Of a DNA stretch of 64,000 nucleotides, positions 53,710-61,949 are shown piece after piece. Location: the NCBI RefSeq assembly GCF_014748335.1, contig NZ_JAAVIY010000001.1, positions 310,001-374,000 of the forward strand, in the 5' to 3' direction. A program made the position numbers and the translations under genes. The stretch comes from Flavobacterium selenitireducens. GTDB taxonomy: Bacteria > Bacteroidota > Bacteroidia > Flavobacteriales > Flavobacteriaceae. The notes under the pieces are model-generated. The model ran no database searches. It was not told where the DNA came from and saw only the letters and a program-made list of their open reading frames with translations. How positions within the stretch are numbered: the first letter of the stretch is position 1; each line of letters opens with the position of its first letter.

Positions 53710-54561
53710 ATGAAATCGTATATGACCTCCCTATTTTTCATTTTTCTGTTTAGTGTCGGATGCAATTCGAGCGACAGCCCGTCTGACGATGTGGCGAATT
53801 TGCCTGCGCGGGATATTGCGGGCGTTTCATACGGCAATGATCCCGAACAAAAAATGGACGTTTTTCTACCGGCTAACCGAACCTCGGCTACCAAAGTAAT
53901 CGTCCTGATTCACGGAGGCGGCTGGAGCGGCGGATCCCGTGCTGATTTTGCCTACGCGGTTCCGTGGCTCAGGGCATTTTTTCCGAACCATGCCATCGTA
54001 AATCTCGATTACAGGTTAGGTACGCAGCAAAGCCCTGGTTTTCCAAAACAGATTGAAGATATCACAAAGGCGCTCGATTACGTCAAGGCGTCCGATTATC
54101 AGGTATCGGACGATTACGCGTTGATCGGAGCCAGCGCCGGGGCACATTTGGCAATGCTTTATGCATACGAATATGACCAGGAACAACAAGTCAAAGCCGT
54201 CGCCAGTATCGTCGGCCCTACTGATTTTACCGATCCGGCCTATGTCGGCAATCCGCTGTTCCAATACGGTTTGACCGCTTTGGTAGGCAATGCCAGTTAT
54301 CAGTCCAATCCCGAGATTTTTATCGAAGTGAGTCCTAGAACGCACGTAACTGCGCAATCTCCGGCGACGATACAGTTCAACGGCGGACAAGATCCTTTGA
54401 TTCCGGTAACCCAACAATCGCGTTTGAAACAAAAGCTCGACGAGGCCGGTGTCTACAACGAGGCTTATCTTTATCCGCAGGGCGGACACGGCAATTGGGA
54501 CGCTGTCACGAATGCTGATTTCCAGGCAAAACTGGTCGCTTTTCTGCAAAATCATTTCTGA
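53710..54561 (+). CDS. Alpha/beta hydrolase esterase lipoprotein (BD-FAE / HSL-like)
   Basis: A 283-residue lipoprotein (SVGC, Cys18). Oxyanion motif HGGGW (68-72), nucleophile GASAG (Ser142), Asp228 (GGQDPLIP) and His260 (GGHGNW) complete the triad. This arrangement is that of hormone-sensitive-lipase-like carboxylesterases and the bifunctional feruloyl/acetyl-xylan esterases of Bacteroidota. It could deacetylate polysaccharide at the cell surface, but no polysaccharide-utilisation genes are nearby. Monocistronic. Confidence 0.9.
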   Translation: MKSYMTSLFFIFLFSVGCNSSDSPSDDVANLPARDIAGVSYGNDPEQKMDVFLPANRTSATKVIVLIHGGGWSGGSRADFAYAVPWLRAFFPNHAIVNLDYRLGTQQSPGFPKQIEDITKALDYVKASDYQVSDDYALIGASAGAHLAMLYAYEYDQEQQVKAVASIVGPTDFTDPAYVGNPLFQYGLTALVGNASYQSNPEIFIEVSPRTHVTAQSPATIQFNGGQDPLIPVTQQSRLKQKLDEAGVYNEAYLYPQGGHGNWDAVTNADFQAKLVAFLQNHF

Positions 54562-54732
54562 TTCGGCATTCACTCCCAACTTTTTTAAGCGGATGTGCAT
54601 CTAAACGATAAAGCACCGATCCAATGCGTTTTCCATAATTCGTTTAGCGCCCGACGCCCGTCATCGCGATACTCCGCAAGTCCGATGAAGTGTTTGGGCG
54701 CTTTCGTTTTGTTTAAATCCAACTCATTCGTC

Positions 54733-55440
54733 ATGAAACATATCTCTATCCCTAAGCCCTGCCTTGAAAACTGGAACGCGATGACGCCTGTCGACCAAGG
54801 CCGGTTCTGCGCGTCATGCGAGAAAACGGTTTACGATTTTACCCGCTCGTCCGACACCGAAATCCTTAACGTCATGTCCGGTTCAGGCAACGTTTGCGGA
54901 CGATTCCTGAAATCCCAGCTCGGGCGTGAACTCATCGCACACAAAGAAAAATCGAGTTCGTGGGCAATCGCGGCATCGGGAATCCTGGGAATGTTATCGG
55001 TCGCATCGGCTCAGGCGCAAGCAGAGAATCCATCTGCCGTTCTTATGATTGGCGAATCTTTTTCGGAAGTTGAAACGGCGAGCCAACCTACACTAAAAGG
55101 AGAAATCGACAATTCCCCAAGTTGGATTTCGGGCGTGGTTTCGGATCCGAGCGGACCACTGCCCGGCGCTATAGTAAAGGTCAAAGAAACGGGAGCCGGG
55201 ACGCAAACCGACGTAGACGGAAAATATGCAATAGCAGTATTCGCCGGACAAACGCTAGAGTTTTCGTTTATCGGTCTGGCCGATGAGCACGTACGTATCG
55301 ACAGTAGTAAAACCTGCGATGTACAACTGCGGGAAAGCGCTATCGGACTAGGGGAAATCGTGGTGTCGGGAAAAAGCGTCTTTGAACGTCCTAATCTCGT
55401 GAAGCGGACCTACTATCGCATTCGCAACTGGTTCAGATGA
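54733..55440 (+). CDS. Membrane protein with Cys-rich N-terminus and carboxypeptidase-regulatory-like domain
   Basis: A 235-residue protein starting MKHISIPKPCLENWNAM. The N-terminal ~50 residues hold C-x(n)-CASC-type cysteines (KPCLENW...RFCASCEKTVYDF), a likely metal or redox module found in Bacteroidota. A hydrophobic segment follows (~80-97, WAIAASGILGMLSVASAQA). Next is a CarboxypepD_reg-like beta domain (~130-210, ISGVVSDPSGPLPGAIVKVK, TDVDGKYAI) and a short basic end RTYYRIRNWFR. The topology implies a cytoplasmic Cys module and a periplasmic beta domain. The longer frame (46 codons upstream) lacks support. Function unknown. Confidence 0.75.
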   Translation: MKHISIPKPCLENWNAMTPVDQGRFCASCEKTVYDFTRSSDTEILNVMSGSGNVCGRFLKSQLGRELIAHKEKSSSWAIAASGILGMLSVASAQAQAENPSAVLMIGESFSEVETASQPTLKGEIDNSPSWISGVVSDPSGPLPGAIVKVKETGAGTQTDVDGKYAIAVFAGQTLEFSFIGLADEHVRIDSSKTCDVQLRESAIGLGEIVVSGKSVFERPNLVKRTYYRIRNWFR

Positions 55441-55496
55441 TAACAAACTGAATCCGTACGTCCTAGATTTTAAACAATATCCGGATCCGATCCAAC

Positions 55497-55521
55497 AAAA
55501 AAGCTCCCGTTTCCGAGAGCT
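55497..55521 (-). terminator. Terminator of the minus-strand secreted-protein gene
   Basis: On the minus strand AGCTCTCG, GAAA loop, CGGGAGCT (one G-U pair), then six T (55502-55497), 12 bp past the stop. Confidence 0.8.
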
Positions 55522-55532
55522 CCGATTCAAAT

Positions 55533-56126
55533 TTATTTTTTGGCGACGAACTTTTTGGAGCCCGCGTCGTAAACGAGCTTGGTTTGGGTCGATTTGTTTT
55601 TGAGTACGACCGTACCGTCCGGTTGCAATGCACACTCAAAGCCTTCCCTCCTCACCTTTTCCTGGGTTTCGGAAACGTATTTGTCCGAACTCAGGTAGAC
55701 TTTTTCAGTTATATGGTTCGCGCTTTCGATATTGGCGAGCACTTTGGTCTTCGAATCCACATCGACGATCATAGTATGTTTTTGGGTGATGTCTTCAAGT
55801 TTCGATTTCGCATCGCCTTGTTTCTTTTTTTCCGTCCAGGTCACGAGATAGAGCTTGCTGCCGCCGCAATTGATCGACTTCAGCGCGACATCGGTCGGAT
55901 CGCTCAATCCGTTGCGTCTAAGGTCTACGGTATCTTTTGAGGCCAACGTCAGAAATAAATCGTTTTTCACATAATTTACCGACATATTATCGGCGCTCGC
56001 CAATGCCTTAGGACCCGAAACCGCCGATTTTGCCTTGGCTTTTCCTTTGGTTTTCTTCGATTTTTGTGCCGTTGCGACCGAAGCGGACATCAGCAGCATC
56101 AGTGCAAAAAGGATGGTTTTTTTCAT
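55533..56126 (-). CDS. Secreted protein of unknown function
   Basis: A 197-residue protein starting MKKTILFALMLLMSAS with cleavage after TAQ, then a Lys/Ala-rich stretch (KSKKTKGKAKAKSAVS) and a beta-rich domain (MSVNYVKNDLFLTLASKDTVDL, SKLYLVTWTEKKKQG, KHTMIVDVDSKTKVLANI) ending KLVYDAGSKKFVAKK. No family recognised. The 12 residues upstream of this Met in the open frame would spoil the signal peptide. Monocistronic with its own terminator. Confidence 0.75.
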   Translation of the reverse strand: MKKTILFALMLLMSASVATAQKSKKTKGKAKAKSAVSGPKALASADNMSVNYVKNDLFLTLASKDTVDLRRNGLSDPTDVALKSINCGGSKLYLVTWTEKKKQGDAKSKLEDITQKHTMIVDVDSKTKVLANIESANHITEKVYLSSDKYVSETQEKVRREGFECALQPDGTVVLKNKSTQTKLVYDAGSKKFVAKK

Positions 56127-56181
56127 GGTTGTGTATTTTGGGCAAAATACGAAATTTCTCATAGGGCGAATGTTAATTTGT

Positions 56182-56189
56182 TACCTTCG
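56182..56189 (+). promoter_or_regulatory. -7 promoter box for the 56226 gene
   Basis: TACCTTCG (TAnnTTCG variant) 37 bp before the ATG; TTTC at 56155-56158 is 23 bp upstream as a weak -33. Confidence 0.35.
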
Positions 56190-56225
56190 GATTTCCAATT
56201 CCGGATTATCAAAAATCGTTTCATC

Positions 56226-56816
56226 ATGAAGTTTTTCCTGCGCCTCAAACACTGGCAGCTTTTCCTGATCGCGTTTGCCATTCCTTTTTGCGTTTATATC
56301 GGCATTTTCGTGTGTTCGTTCGTTCTCTATCAGGATCCGACGTTGCTCTTGCAACTGTTTCCGCTAATCCTTGTCCTGTCGCTTTTCGGGCAATACGGAT
56401 GGATTTTTAGCGTAGGCAAGCTATTGAACGCCCAACTTCCCAACGATGCCGGCCTAAAACTCGGGCATTTTTATTTCTTCTTCTTTTTTCCGTTGGTTTA
56501 TATCTTCGTGTTCGCGTTAGGTGTAGGCTCGGTCTTTTCCGCTTCGCCCGAAATGATGGAGCCGCACTTGTTGCCGTTTCTGCTGCTCGTGGTCTTACCG
56601 ATCCACTTTTTCGCGATATTCTGCATGTTCTACTGTCTTTATTTTGTGTCGAAAACCATTCGGTCGGTAGAATTGGGCAAGGAAGCCGTGCTCAGTGATT
56701 ACATAGGCGAATTCTTCATGATCTGGTTTTTTCCTTTCGGATTATGGCTGCTCCAGCCGCGTCTTAACAAATTGATTTCCCAAAACGGGAACATCGAACA
56801 AACCACGATCGTATGA
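56226..56816 (+). CDS. Integral membrane protein, four predicted transmembrane segments
   Basis: A 196-residue, Phe-rich inner-membrane protein starting MKFFLRLKHWQLFLIAFAIPF. Hydrophobic segments lie near residues 12-35, 43-65, 85-108 and 120-143; a fifth weaker one is FMIWFFPFGLWLLQPRLN near 166-183. Its size and tail (LQPRLNKLI) resemble uncharacterised DUF4234/DUF805-like Bacteroidota membrane proteins, without a firm match. Its stop overlaps the next gene's start (ATGA), so the two are a translationally coupled pair. Confidence 0.7.
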   Translation: MKFFLRLKHWQLFLIAFAIPFCVYIGIFVCSFVLYQDPTLLLQLFPLILVLSLFGQYGWIFSVGKLLNAQLPNDAGLKLGHFYFFFFFPLVYIFVFALGVGSVFSASPEMMEPHLLPFLLLVVLPIHFFAIFCMFYCLYFVSKTIRSVELGKEAVLSDYIGEFFMIWFFPFGLWLLQPRLNKLISQNGNIEQTTIV

Positions 56817-57325
56817 AAAAAGCGCTGATTTTACTGATGCCTCTTTTGTGTATTGGGGCAATTGCCCAACCGCAATGGAGCAAACACATCGATAAGAATC
56901 TGGGTATCGAGATTTCGTATCCTCGCGATTGGAAACCGAATTACAAAAACCCGAACAAATCCGTTTCGTTCACCGCCGCTAAGATCCGCAATGGCAAGAC
57001 CTCCGCGTCCCTCTGGATACACATCAGCGACGTGCCTGGCAACGAAAGTCTCGATTCACTAACCTTGGATTACATGAAAACGCTGCGGTCAGATGGCAAC
57101 TTGATTCATGGCGGGAACGAGCTTGTAATGGACGGCCGCAACGCTTATTCTTTTCATACATCCGTCGAAAATAACGACCAATCGAAGATTTCCGATTTTT
57201 ATCTTTTAAAAACCGATTCCAAATTTTACATCCTCGCCCTTATCGTTTATCAACGCCGTGAGTACGATTCGTATAAGTCCGATTTCCAAAAAATCATTGA
57301 AAGCCTCAAAATCAACAATCCATAA
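56813..57325 (+). CDS. Secreted PsbP/DUF1795-like protein
   Basis: A 170-residue protein: signal peptide cleaved after AIAQ (~19), then one domain beginning GIEISYPRDWKPNYKNPNKSVSF, with SASLWIHISDVPG, DGRNAYSFHTSVENNDQ and SDFYLLKTDSKFYILALIV. The pattern of a YPxxW strand, an amphipathic helix (LDSLTLDYMKTL) and a late LxxxF...I strand is that of PsbP/Mog1/DUF1795-fold proteins. Overlaps the upstream membrane-protein gene by 4 bp. Function unknown. Confidence 0.7.
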   Translation: MKKALILLMPLLCIGAIAQPQWSKHIDKNLGIEISYPRDWKPNYKNPNKSVSFTAAKIRNGKTSASLWIHISDVPGNESLDSLTLDYMKTLRSDGNLIHGGNELVMDGRNAYSFHTSVENNDQSKISDFYLLKTDSKFYILALIVYQRREYDSYKSDFQKIIESLKINNP

Positions 57326-57351
57326 AAAAACCGGACAGTTTCCCATCCGGC
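57324..57351 (-). terminator. Probable terminator of dnaK
   Basis: CCGGA (57331-57335) pairs with TCCGG (57346-57350); on the minus strand TTTTTTTATGG follows. It is ~190 bp beyond the dnaK stop because a tandem array intervenes. Confidence 0.6.
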
Positions 57352-57541
57352 TCATTATCTAATTATCTGAATCAACTAATTATCTAATCATCTCAATCGA
57401 CTCATTATCTAATCATCTCAATCGACCAATTATCTAATTATCTCAATCGACTCATTATCTAATCATCTCAATCGACCAATTATCTAATCATCTCAATCGA
57501 CCAATTATCTAATTATCTCAATCGACTCATTATCTAATCGA
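57351..57541. repeat. 25-bp tandem array next to dnaK
   Basis: Nearly seven units of 25 bp (57369-57540), consensus CAATCGACTCATTATCT + AATCATCT with alternating variants (CCAATTATCT, AATTATCT), preceded by a partial unit. The unit is itself built from AATTATCT/AATCATCT octamers found in other arrays here. The array ends 1 bp before the dnaK stop codon. Confidence 0.92.
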
Positions 57542-59437
57542 TTATTTCACTTCCTCATAATCCACATCCTGGACGTTGTCGCCCTGATTCGCTTCACCTT
57601 GAGGAGCATCTTGCTGAGGCTGGCCCTGAGCGGCTTCACCCTGCTTGTACATATCTTCGGAAGCTGCTTTCCATGCCGCGTTTACCTTGTCAAGCGCAGG
57701 TTGGATCACATCGACATCTTTTGATTCGTAAGCCGCCTTCAATTCCGTCAAAGCAGATTCGATATTCGACTTGTTCGCATCAGAAAGTTTGTCGCCAAGT
57801 TCCTTCAATTGGGATTCCGTCTGGAAGATCATGCTGTCGGCCTCGTTGAGTTTTTCAACTTTCTCTTTCGCCTTTTTGTCGGCGTCAGCGTTAGCTTCAG
57901 CGTCTTTGCGCATTTTCTCGATTTCTTCCTGGGTCAAGCCCGATGAAGCCTCGATGCGGATATCATGTGATTTTCCGGTTCCTTTATCTGTAGCCGAAAC
58001 CTTGATGATACCATTGGCATCGATGTCGAACGTAACCTCGATTTGAGGAACGCCTCTCGGTGCAGGCGGAATGCCATCGAGGTGGAAGCGACCGATTGTC
58101 TTGTTGTCGGTTGCCATCGAACGCTCTCCTTGCAATACGTGGATTTCCACGCTCGGCTGATTGTCGGCGGCAGTTGAAAATACTTGTGACTTCTTCGTCG
58201 GGATCGTAGTGTTCGACTCGATAAGTTTGGTCATCACGCCGCCCATAGTCTCGATTCCGAGTGAAAGAGGCGTCACGTCCAAAAGCAATACATCTTTTAC
58301 GTCTCCGCTCAAAACTCCACCTTGAATTGCAGCTCCAATGGCCACTACTTCATCCGGGTTTACGCCTTTCGACGGCTTCTTGCCGAAGAACTTCTCTACT
58401 TCTTCCTGGATTTTCGGGATGCGTGTCGATCCTCCAACCAAAATGACTTCGTCGATATCCGACTTTGACAAACCAGCATCTTTCAACGCCTTTGCCACAG
58501 GCTCCATTGAACGTCTGACCAAATCATCGGCCAGTTGTTCGAATTTTGCTTTGGTCAATGTTTTTACCAAGTGCTTAGGCCCGGAAGCCGTAGCCGTAAC
58601 GTATGGCAGGTTGATTTCAGTCTGTGCAGACGATGACAACTCGATCTTAGCCTTTTCGGCAGCTTCTTTCAAACGCTGCAACGACATCGGATCCTGGCGC
58701 AAATCAACACCTTCTTCGGACTTGAACTCATCCGCGAGCCAATCGATGATTACCTGGTCGAAATCATCACCACCCAAATGCGTGTCTCCATTCGTAGACA
58801 ATACTTCGAAAACGCCGTCTCCCAATTCAAGGATGGAAATATCGAAAGTACCGCCACCAAGGTCGTATACCGCGATTTTCTGGTCGATCGCTTTTTTATC
58901 CAATCCGTAAGCCAAAGCCGCAGCCGTTGGCTCGTTGATGATACGCATGACTTTCAAGCCCGCGATTTCACCCGCTTCTTTTGTAGCCTGACGTTGTGCA
59001 TCGTTAAAGTAGGCCGGAACGGTAATGACCGCTTCGGTAACCGATTGCCCAAGATAGTCCTCGGCTGTCTTTTTCATTTTCTGAAGCGTCATCGCTGACA
59101 ATTCCTGAGGCGTGTACATGCGGCCGTCGATGTCGACGCGGGCCGTATCGTTATCGCCTTTCACTACTGTGTACGGGACGCGCCCGGCTTCTTTAGAAGA
59201 TTCCGAATATTTGTTACCCATGAAACGCTTAACCGAAGCGACCGTCTTTTTAGGATTGGTCACTGCCTGGCGTTTTGCCGGGTCGCCCACTTTGATTTCA
59301 CCGCCTTCGACGAAAGCGATTACCGAAGGCGTGGTGCGTTTTCCTTCCGAGTTCGGGATTACCACTGGCTCGCTACCTTCCATTACGGCAACGCAGGAGT
59401 TGGTCGTACCCAAGTCAATTCCGATTATTTTTCCCAT
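57542..59437 (-). CDS. dnaK: Chaperone DnaK (Hsp70)
   Basis: ATP-dependent Hsp70 chaperone of 631 residues. [15 protein letters not shown] phosphate-1 motif ([14 protein letters not shown]), the connect motif [32 protein letters not shown] (phosphate 2), [15 protein letters not shown], the linker region [14 protein letters not shown] and a substrate-binding domain followed by a C-terminal Gln/Gly-rich tail ending DVDYEEVK. No dnaJ or grpE is adjacent. A sigma-54-like promoter with a flanking inverted repeat lies upstream; no CIRCE element is present. Confidence 0.97.
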   Translation of the reverse strand: MGKIIGIDLGTTNSCVAVMEGSEPVVIPNSEGKRTTPSVIAFVEGGEIKVGDPAKRQAVTNPKKTVASVKRFMGNKYSESSKEAGRVPYTVVKGDNDTARVDIDGRMYTPQELSAMTLQKMKKTAEDYLGQSVTEAVITVPAYFNDAQRQATKEAGEIAGLKVMRIINEPTAAALAYGLDKKAIDQKIAVYDLGGGTFDISILELGDGVFEVLSTNGDTHLGGDDFDQVIIDWLADEFKSEEGVDLRQDPMSLQRLKEAAEKAKIELSSSAQTEINLPYVTATASGPKHLVKTLTKAKFEQLADDLVRRSMEPVAKALKDAGLSKSDIDEVILVGGSTRIPKIQEEVEKFFGKKPSKGVNPDEVVAIGAAIQGGVLSGDVKDVLLLDVTPLSLGIETMGGVMTKLIESNTTIPTKKSQVFSTAADNQPSVEIHVLQGERSMATDNKTIGRFHLDGIPPAPRGVPQIEVTFDIDANGIIKVSATDKGTGKSHDIRIEASSGLTQEEIEKMRKDAEANADADKKAKEKVEKLNEADSMIFQTESQLKELGDKLSDANKSNIESALTELKAAYESKDVDVIQPALDKVNAAWKAASEDMYKQGEAAQGQPQQDAPQGEANQGDNVQDVDYEEVK

Positions 59438-59486
59438 AATACTTTGTTTTATTTTGTGTGCGTGTTTTTAACTTTCGGCGCTCGTT

Positions 59487-59532
59487 AGTCAATTGTTGTG
59501 CCAGTCGGGAAATTGTCAGTCAGGTATGACAA
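59487..59532 (-). promoter_or_regulatory. Candidate sigma-54 promoter and inverted repeat upstream of dnaK
   Basis: On the minus strand TGGCAC (59498-59503), 5-bp spacer AACAA, TTGA (59489-59492), close to the RpoN -24/-12 consensus TGGCAC-N5-TTGC. Ten bp upstream is a perfect inverted repeat TTGTCA-N8-TGACAA (59513-59532), a possible activator site. No CAAAnnTA (-7) box is found for this strand. Confidence 0.5.
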
Positions 59533-59609
59533 GATGACATTAGCTTGCCGTCTGGAAATTTTTAGTACTTTGCGCACGTCTTGTAATTACTAAACAGCAA
59601 ATCCTTTAC

Positions 59610-60221
59610 ATGAAGCACTTCTTTCTCCTTTTGACTTTAGTTTCGTTTACCTGATCTGCCAAATTCGTTTCCTGTACGCTTCACTTCGTAGACGGACAAT
59701 CGCGCAACGGATTCGTCTTCCCTCCGGAAATGACTGAAGAAAAATTTGTCACATTCAAAGAGTCCCAGACAGGAGAACCGTCAAAAATAGACAGCGATGA
59801 ATTGTACAGCATCGATCTTCATTATACCGATGGAATTGCCCGGATTTTTAGGCTTTACGGAGTCGACTATATGTTCAACAAACCAAAAAAGGCGGATAAG
59901 AAAACGTGGTTCGGCAGCGTCTACGATGGCTCGATCATTTGGCTGACGCAGGTCAACAACGGGGATATACGCATCAACAATGCCGGGACAGGCTACTTCA
60001 TTCACGATCCGGGAACCTCGGAAGCTTACTTTTTTTGGACAAAATTCGCCGGTTCGGTCAAGGCTTTTGGAGAAAAGAAAATGTTCAAAATCCTGATTGA
60101 GCGCCATTTCGCGACGCGTTGCCCGAAAATGGTGGAAGAAAACAAATCGGGAACCTTCAAGACAACCGACATCGAAGAAGTGATCGCCTACTATAAATCG
60201 AACTGCGATACGAAAAAGTAA
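59610..60221 (+). pseudogene. Secreted-protein gene interrupted by an in-frame TGA at codon 15
   Basis: ATG at 59610 opens MKHFFLLLTLVSFT, then TGA (59652-59654), then the same frame continues SAKFVSCTLHFVDGQSRNGF and on to 60221 without another stop. The first 20 codons form an obvious signal peptide if the stop is read through, so the gene is one ORF with a single nonsense change. The downstream part (from Met 59730, 163 residues: RIFRLYGVDYMFNKPKKADKKTW, GTSEAYFFWTKFAGSVKAFGE) has no recognised family. Translation from 59730 alone would make a cytosolic form. A sequencing error is the main alternative. Confidence 0.75.
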
Positions 60222-60328
60222 GCCGTTGCATTGAGTCCGATCCTGATCGTTGCCGTGGCATCTGCGTCTAAACATCCGTCACAACATTTTGGACCAACGC
60301 AATCGATTTAGCATCTTCCATTACTATA

Positions 60329-60361
60329 TTTGCACCAAAGCTCCAACCTGCTTTACTTTTG
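60329..60361 (+). promoter_or_regulatory. sdaA promoter region with two -7 boxes
   Basis: TATATTTG (60325-60332) and TACTTTTG (60354-60361) both fit TAnnTTTG. The TTTG of the first is exactly 21 bp upstream of the second, so it can serve as its -33. The second would start transcription at about 60366, within a few bases of the ATG. Confidence 0.55.
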
Positions 60362-60365
60362 CAAA

Positions 60366-61796
60366 ATGGCTATGGAAGAATGCATCTCCGTCTTTGACAT
60401 GCTCAAAATCGGCGTAGGACCGTCGAGCTCGCACACGCTCGGGCCTTGGCGTGCCGCCGAACGTTTCCTTTCCGAACTTCGCGAAAACGGTATTTTTGAT
60501 AAGATCGAACGCGTCAAAATTGACCTCTACGGATCGCTTTCGCTGACGGGAACCGGACACGCCACCGATTTGGCGGTAATGCTCGGACTTTCCGGACAGG
60601 ATCCCGAATACATTCCGATCGACAGCATTTCCTCGATCATAAAAGACATTGAGAACGACAACGAAATCAAACTCGGAAACGAAAAAACCATTCCGTTCTC
60701 TTTCCTGATGGACATCGTCTTCAACAAGAACTTCCTGCCATTCCACGCGAACGGATTGATGTTTACGGCCTATTACGGCGACTACCATTACGAGTCGACT
60801 TTTTATTCCATCGGTGGCGGATTCGTCGTCAAGGAAGATCGTCCGAACGCCAAGGCAAAGGAAATCATCAAATGTTCGTTTCCGTATCCGATCCAGAAAG
60901 CCGACGAACTTCTTGCCTATTGCAACGATTTGGGTAAGTCCATTTCGGAAATCGTCCACGAGAATGAAAAATCGATGCGTTCCGAAGCGGAAATCGACCG
61001 CGAACTTATGCGCATCTGGAATACGATGCTCGAATGCATGTACATCGGCAGCCATACCGAAGGCACCCTTCCCGGCGGGCTCAATGTAAGACGACGCGCG
61101 TTCGACATGCACAAAAACCTCATTGGCGACAAGCCGTATGCGAATCCCCAGGAATGGCTCGAAACCATCCGGAAGACCGAAGTAAAATTCCGTTCCATCC
61201 TCAAATGGGTCAGTTGTTTTGCGCTTGCGGTGAACGAGGTAAACGCCTCTTTAGGGCGCGTGGTCACGGCTCCGACCAATGGAAGCGCGGGTGTGATCCC
61301 ATCGGTTTTGATGTATTACATGGTCATAGAAAATCATTCGGCCAACAACGAACATATCAAGAAATTCCTGATGGTGGCCGGTGAAATTGGAAGTATTTTC
61401 AAGAAAGGTTCCACAATTTCGGCAGCCATGGGCGGATGTCAGGCCGAAATAGGCGTTTCATCGGCAATGGCAGCCGGAGCCCTGACCGAATTGCTCGGCG
61501 GAAGCCCTGAACAAGTATTGATGGCGGCCGAGATCGCGATGGAACACCATCTCGGTCTTACCTGCGACCCGATTGGCGGATTGGTACAGATTCCATGCAT
61601 CGAACGCAACACCATGGGCGCAATAAAGGCGATCAACGCCGCAGAGCTCGCACTCGAAACCGACGCCAAAAATGCCAAAGTGCCGCTGGACAAGGTCGTC
61701 GACACAATGTGGAGAACGGCCCAGGACATGAACTCGAAGTACAAGGAAACTTCCGAAGGCGGATTGGCCATTGCCGTCAATATGGCGGATTGCTAA
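60366..61796 (+). CDS. sdaA: L-serine ammonia-lyase (iron-sulfur, single chain)
   Basis: Deaminates L-serine to pyruvate and ammonia with a [4Fe-4S] cluster. N-terminal beta domain EECISVFDMLKIGVGPSSSHTLGPWRAAERF, then the alpha domain with APTNGSAGVIPSVLMYY, GSTISAAMGGCQAEIGVSSAMAAGAL, MAAEIAMEHHLGLTCDPIGGLVQIPC and ERNTMGAIKAI; the Cys of GGCQ, LTCDP and IPC are the cluster ligands. Length 476 matches one-chain SdaA. Start at MAMEEC (60366) or the Met two codons later; the upstream ATG at 60330 lies in the promoter. Monocistronic. Confidence 0.95.
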   Translation: MAMEECISVFDMLKIGVGPSSSHTLGPWRAAERFLSELRENGIFDKIERVKIDLYGSLSLTGTGHATDLAVMLGLSGQDPEYIPIDSISSIIKDIENDNEIKLGNEKTIPFSFLMDIVFNKNFLPFHANGLMFTAYYGDYHYESTFYSIGGGFVVKEDRPNAKAKEIIKCSFPYPIQKADELLAYCNDLGKSISEIVHENEKSMRSEAEIDRELMRIWNTMLECMYIGSHTEGTLPGGLNVRRRAFDMHKNLIGDKPYANPQEWLETIRKTEVKFRSILKWVSCFALAVNEVNASLGRVVTAPTNGSAGVIPSVLMYYMVIENHSANNEHIKKFLMVAGEIGSIFKKGSTISAAMGGCQAEIGVSSAMAAGALTELLGGSPEQVLMAAEIAMEHHLGLTCDPIGGLVQIPCIERNTMGAIKAINAAELALETDAKNAKVPLDKVVDTMWRTAQDMNSKYKETSEGGLAIAVNMADC

Positions 61797-61949
61797 CCTT
61801 TTTATAACCATTCCGTTACCGAGGCAAAACGCATCCAGCCGTACCTTGCCTAAAAAAGCGCATGGACTTGCTTGTCACACTTTTACCGGCATTTTTGAGA
61901 AACTGGCTTTTCAGGAAAGCGTTCCAATCTACCTTCCTACACTGATTGC

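Noticed and set aside
57351..57541. The 25-bp array as a possible CRISPR
   Set aside because: Units are contiguous without unique spacers, the repeat is AT-rich and degenerate, and no cas genes are near.
59438..59600. CIRCE element upstream of dnaK
   Set aside because: No TTAGCACTC-N9-GAGTGCTAA is present; the only inverted repeat is TTGTCA-N8-TGACAA.
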